DNA of 64,000 nucleotides from Thozetella sp. PMI_491 (Eukaryota; Ascomycota; Sordariomycetes; Chaetosphaeriales; Chaetosphaeriaceae): NCBI GenBank assembly GCA_021432635.1, contig MU270035.1, positions 620,001 to 684,000 of the forward strand, read 5' to 3'. Shown piece by piece: positions 60,957 to 64,000 of this stretch (position 1 is its first letter; each line of letters starts with the position of its first letter). The notes under the pieces were generated by a model. It saw only the letters and a program-made list of their open reading frames with translations, ran no database searches and was not told where the DNA came from. The position numbers and the translations under genes were made by a program.

Positions 60957-61814
60957 TCATCCGAAGTGAGGCCCCCCAGAAAAGTCTTTTTGGTGATGGT
61001 AGTCGTGGTTCGAGACCCCCGCGGCGCTGTCTTCGGCATCGTAGACGGCCGTGATGAGCTCATCCAGAATGGACGAGTCCGAGCGGAGCTTCGTCGCCAC
61101 TGGCAAAGGCACAGTCAAATCTGGCTGTCCTTTCGGTTTCTGCAGCCGCCTTTTCCAATTTCCACGTTTTTGGGGGGCCTGGACCGCTTTCAAAGTTGAA
61201 CCATTGTCGTCTCTTAGCGCGGTAGCTGGCTTCGTTCGCCATAATACACATTTCGTGACCACGAGAATGAAGATCGTGACTAAAGCTACACCTCCTATCA
61301 AACAGTCTCAATCAGTATTTTTTCGAAAGCTGAAGGTTGTCCCATAGGATAGAGACGAGGTCTTAAGCTACTCACCAACAATACCTAGAGCGAGGGACAG
61401 CTTAATGATGCTACCATCATCATCATCATCCATGCCGTCGGTGCCGTTTGATACATTTCCCTCGGTACTCTCTATGTCCTTGTACATACTTGTTGAGTCA
61501 TTGATGAATGGAGATGAGCGAGTCGTCTGAGCTACCGCAGTCTCTGTGACGGTGATGATAGCCTGTAGTGTCGTCGTCGATATTGGACCTATCGACAACA
61601 TATGTAGCGCGCTGGTATGAACCGATTCTAACGATGGCGCGGTGATGGCTGAAGAGGGCGTTGAGAACCGAAAACTTTGACGAATCTCATCTCCATCACC
61701 GTCACTACCGACGCCAGTGGCAAGATCTCCGACGATCAACAGCTCGCGCTTCGGTGCCCTGCAGCAAGATTAATTCCACTGGGCACTAGTCACGGCGCGA
61801 TGCACTCACTCCAT
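60957..61814 (-). CDS. Single-pass membrane protein, Ser/Thr-rich, possible 5-nt first exon
   Basis: Proposed exons are 61814-61810 (5 nt, ATG plus two bases), 61758-61376 and 61294-60957; phases close and give 241 aa. Without the microexon the long frame has no ATG; it opens with TTG at 61739. The N-half is Ser/Thr-rich and includes DGMDDDDDGS, encoded by an ATC/GAT microsatellite near 61415-61430. A TM helix (LALGIVGGVALVTIFILVV) spans the last intron, which lies in its middle. A basic cytosolic tail of about 90 residues follows. The layout resembles fungal wall-stress/Mid2-like proteins, but no signal peptide is seen, so the 5' end is unsure. Confidence 0.6.
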
Positions 61815-62598
61815 CTTCTTAGCAGAATTTTTAGCTTAGCAAAGGTAAGATCTCTATCGTCTACATATAAATATTGTAGAAATGAAAGACAAGGAGAAGA
61901 AGCAGGCTGCTCTAGGATCAGCGCGACCACTCTTTCCTACTGCCAGCACAATGATATATCTGCTGGCAACCCAACTGCTGACGAGCACGGGTGATTACAA
62001 TCGCCTGTTTCATTTTTGCGCTCCCGGAGTCTGTGAGTGCCGCCACCGTGCTGAGAATAGCTAAGGTGTTGCTACTGCTGTTTCGAATCCTGCCAGTTCT
62101 CGGCAAACTATCCAATAACCTAAGCCTTCACGAACATTGCCGAAGCTAGGGTAAATATCCTGAAGCCTTACGGCCTGGAGTCTGGATCCACTCCCCCAAT
62201 TTGATGACCTCTGCCCCTGCAACGCCGATTGCTTTGCCTAGCTCGCTAGAAACCAGTCAAGTCGATTGTGCCTCCTTGTGATGATGCGGTATGCCTGATC
62301 GACAACAGACCATGTAGCACTGCCGCTACGGCAGGCTGAGCCACCCTGGTGACGCGGAGCGAGGTGTGGGTTTGCTCTCGCTACCATTTTGTCGTGGAAT
62401 CTAGGCGATGCAAAGCGCAAACTGCGCCATAGCTAGAGCTAGAGTCAGCGCAAATGCCGTGTAAGGGCTATCAAATTGTGACTACTGGCTTCCTGTTCCT
62501 CCCCTCCACGGTTGCGGGGTCAGAACAACAAGACCTCTACCGTAACGCTGCTGTTGTTCTACACCTTGGGGGCTCCCGTCCTAACCGTCACTCTCGCT
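61815..62598. other. Intergenic region
   Basis: About 780 nt upstream of the single-pass membrane protein gene and downstream of the DOMON gene. No gene supported. Confidence 0.35.
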
Positions 62599-63992
62599 CT
62601 AAACTGTTCGCCCCTTCGATCTGCGGGAGATACAAAACTTAGTCGCAAACATGAGGCAGCAGAACGCCACTGCCATTCCCGCATAACCCCCAATATACAG
62701 TTTCGAAGCATCAGCCAGTTGCAGACCAAGGCCCCCAGCTACAATACCAGCAATGATTAAAGCTCTACCATACCACACGTGGAGGTGGCTAAAGCTACCC
62801 CTTGCGTGATACTTGATGAAATTGCGGTGATGTATGTAGCCCAGCAGCGGTTGCAGCATGAGCAGGCAAGGCACCACGGTCCCAAGTATGGTGTGGGATT
62901 GTTTGAAGAGCTGAAGATGTTTAGCGTCAGCCATCACTCACCTTCGTGCTAGAAGCGGAAAATAATAGTTGCAATAACTCACCACATTATCCTGGAGAGC
63001 AACCTGTACACCGAGACCAAAGCCTACCCACATCAGCACCAAGTTGATGGACTGCCATATTGCGTGCAATTTCCATCTTCCAAAGGCGGGCATAACGGCA
63101 GATCCAAGTGGAAACAAGACCAAAAAGACGGCAGCCATGATAAATCCGTGCGCAGAGACGTTCCAGCTATCAGTCTGGGAGGAGACAACGGTGACACCGC
63201 TGCCACTAGACGAACCGCCACCGCTGGACGAACCGCCACCACTGGACGAACCACTGCCACTTGGCGAAGTACCGCCCGTTTGGGCACCGATGCTGCTCAC
63301 GAAGGGGTTGCTATCGGTAGTAATAGTTGCCTGCGTTAGGTCAAGATTAAACTGGGAGGTGTGGTCGTGTTCTGCGATGCTCGCCGACTGGCTGGACGAG
63401 CCGATGGAGCTGCCGATCTTCCATGCGGCAATCCAAGCTGACGATGTATCGGTCAGGGACAGAGTCCCGCCGCTCCACGACTCGCAGTTAGAACACTTGA
63501 AATTGGCCGTCATTATGGAACCCGACACGCCACTGCCGGCCAGAAGGGTCAGACTCGTTGAGCTCAGCACGCTTGGTGCTGCGTGCGAGCTGGTGTAACG
63601 AGGGCTTATGGTGACGTTGCCCTGGCCGTTCTGATACATGACGAACATGTTGGCGCCAGCCATTCTCGAGCCGATTCCTAGCGAAATCCACTGATACGAA
63701 GTCGGTGCGGTCAACTGGAAGTAGATATTGCCTGAGTTCTGTGCTGCTGAGGTCGTGGGTATGCCGACACTGAAGCACACATTTGTTGCGGGACAATAGG
63801 AGAGGTCGGTGGCCGACGCCATGCTTACAACTAAAAGACAACCCCAAGTGGACTGTTAGTTGCTGAGGCCTCTCTCTCAAGAGGGTTGGAATAATCGTGC
63901 CAAGGTGCTCTCTCTGAGCCCAGTGCTTCTGGAATCGGCAAGGGGAGAGGGAACTTACACGCCAGGGCGGCACAGGCCGTGATCATAGCCAT
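62599..63992 (-). CDS. CDH-type cytochrome (DOMON) domain fused to cytochrome b561
   Basis: Secretory-pathway membrane hemoprotein likely moving electrons across the membrane. Exons are 63992-63959, 63830-62983 and 62910-62599; phases close and give 397 aa. The first intron lies in the signal peptide (MAMITACAALAFVSMASA). The extracellular part has the cellobiose-dehydrogenase-type cytochrome pattern: YCPATNVCFSV, then IGSRMAGANMFVMYQNG with the likely heme-ligand Met, and a His-bearing EHDHTSQF segment. A Gly/Ser linker encoded by three 18-bp repeats follows. The C-terminal b561 core has SAHGFIM, KLHAIWQ, QSHTILG and YIHH histidines as heme ligands across its TM helices. Most ATG choices at 63992 or 63986 give the same mature protein. 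The start lies 8 bases from the window edge. Confidence 0.88.
63206..63259 (-). repeat. Three 18-bp tandem repeats encoding a Gly/Ser linker
   Basis: Units start at 63206, 63224 and 63242 and encode repeated SSSGGG-like hexapeptides joining the DOMON and b561 domains. The third copy is diverged. Confidence 0.85.
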
Positions 63993-64000
63993 AGCGAAAG

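Noticed and set aside
1-64000. CRISPR arrays, bacterial operons and Shine-Dalgarno sites, considered because Tc toxins are mostly bacterial.
   Set aside because: No direct-repeat arrays or ribosome-binding sites are seen, and nearly all large genes contain fungal-type introns.

Overview
The window is genomic DNA of a filamentous ascomycete (Pezizomycotina). Genes carry short spliceosomal introns (mostly 45-75 nt, GTAAGT/GTATGT/GTGAGT donors, CTAAC-like branch points) and encode typical fungal families: a GT90/CAP10 glycosyltransferase, a DUF3176 protein, a Fungal_trans_2 regulator, a DOMON/cytochrome b561 protein and small cysteine-rich secreted proteins. The species cannot be fixed from the sequence. 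Gene models below were built by matching reading frames across donor and acceptor sites; phases were checked and close.

Layout. 1-2200: MFS transporter, cut by the window start. 3835-8097: full-length ABC-C transporter resembling YOR1. 9247-10090: GNAT acetyltransferase. 11213-12451: helical, probably mitochondrial stress-type protein with a perfect CRE/ATF palindrome upstream. 12970-13845: LCMT/PPM-type methyltransferase. 14510-15212: 8-Cys secreted protein. 16811-17574: four-TM protein. 17820-18212: Cys-rich protein with GPI-like tail and no usable ATG. 18833-23631: second full-length ABC-C transporter. 26409-27569: dienelactone hydrolase. 28202-29854: GT90 glycosyltransferase.

30722-47407 is the striking part: a two-gene Tc (toxin complex) locus, a system best known from insect-associated bacteria, here in fungal gene structure. 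A TcA/TcdA-like protein (2715 aa, three exons, minus strand) lies head to head with a TcB-TcC fusion (SpvB, FG-GAP and RHS; 2419 aa when spliced, two exons, plus strand), separated by about 1 kb that must hold both promoters. By family knowledge, TcA forms the pentameric injection pore and TcB-TcC the RHS cocoon carrying a variable C-terminal toxic domain. Here the variable domain is split by an intron, so retained and spliced transcripts would carry different C-termini.

Downstream of the toxin pair come a Fungal_trans_2 regulator-like gene without a zinc cluster (48599-50212), an aldo/keto reductase (50906-52055), a DUF3176 membrane protein (53769-55980), a small two-TM protein (56589-56912), an FAD monooxygenase (57386-58874), about 2 kb of AT-rich repeat-like DNA, a single-pass membrane protein (60957-61814), and a CDH-cytochrome/b561 protein (62599-63992). 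No polyketide synthase or NRPS core gene is present, so the transporters and tailoring-type enzymes do not form an obvious metabolite cluster.
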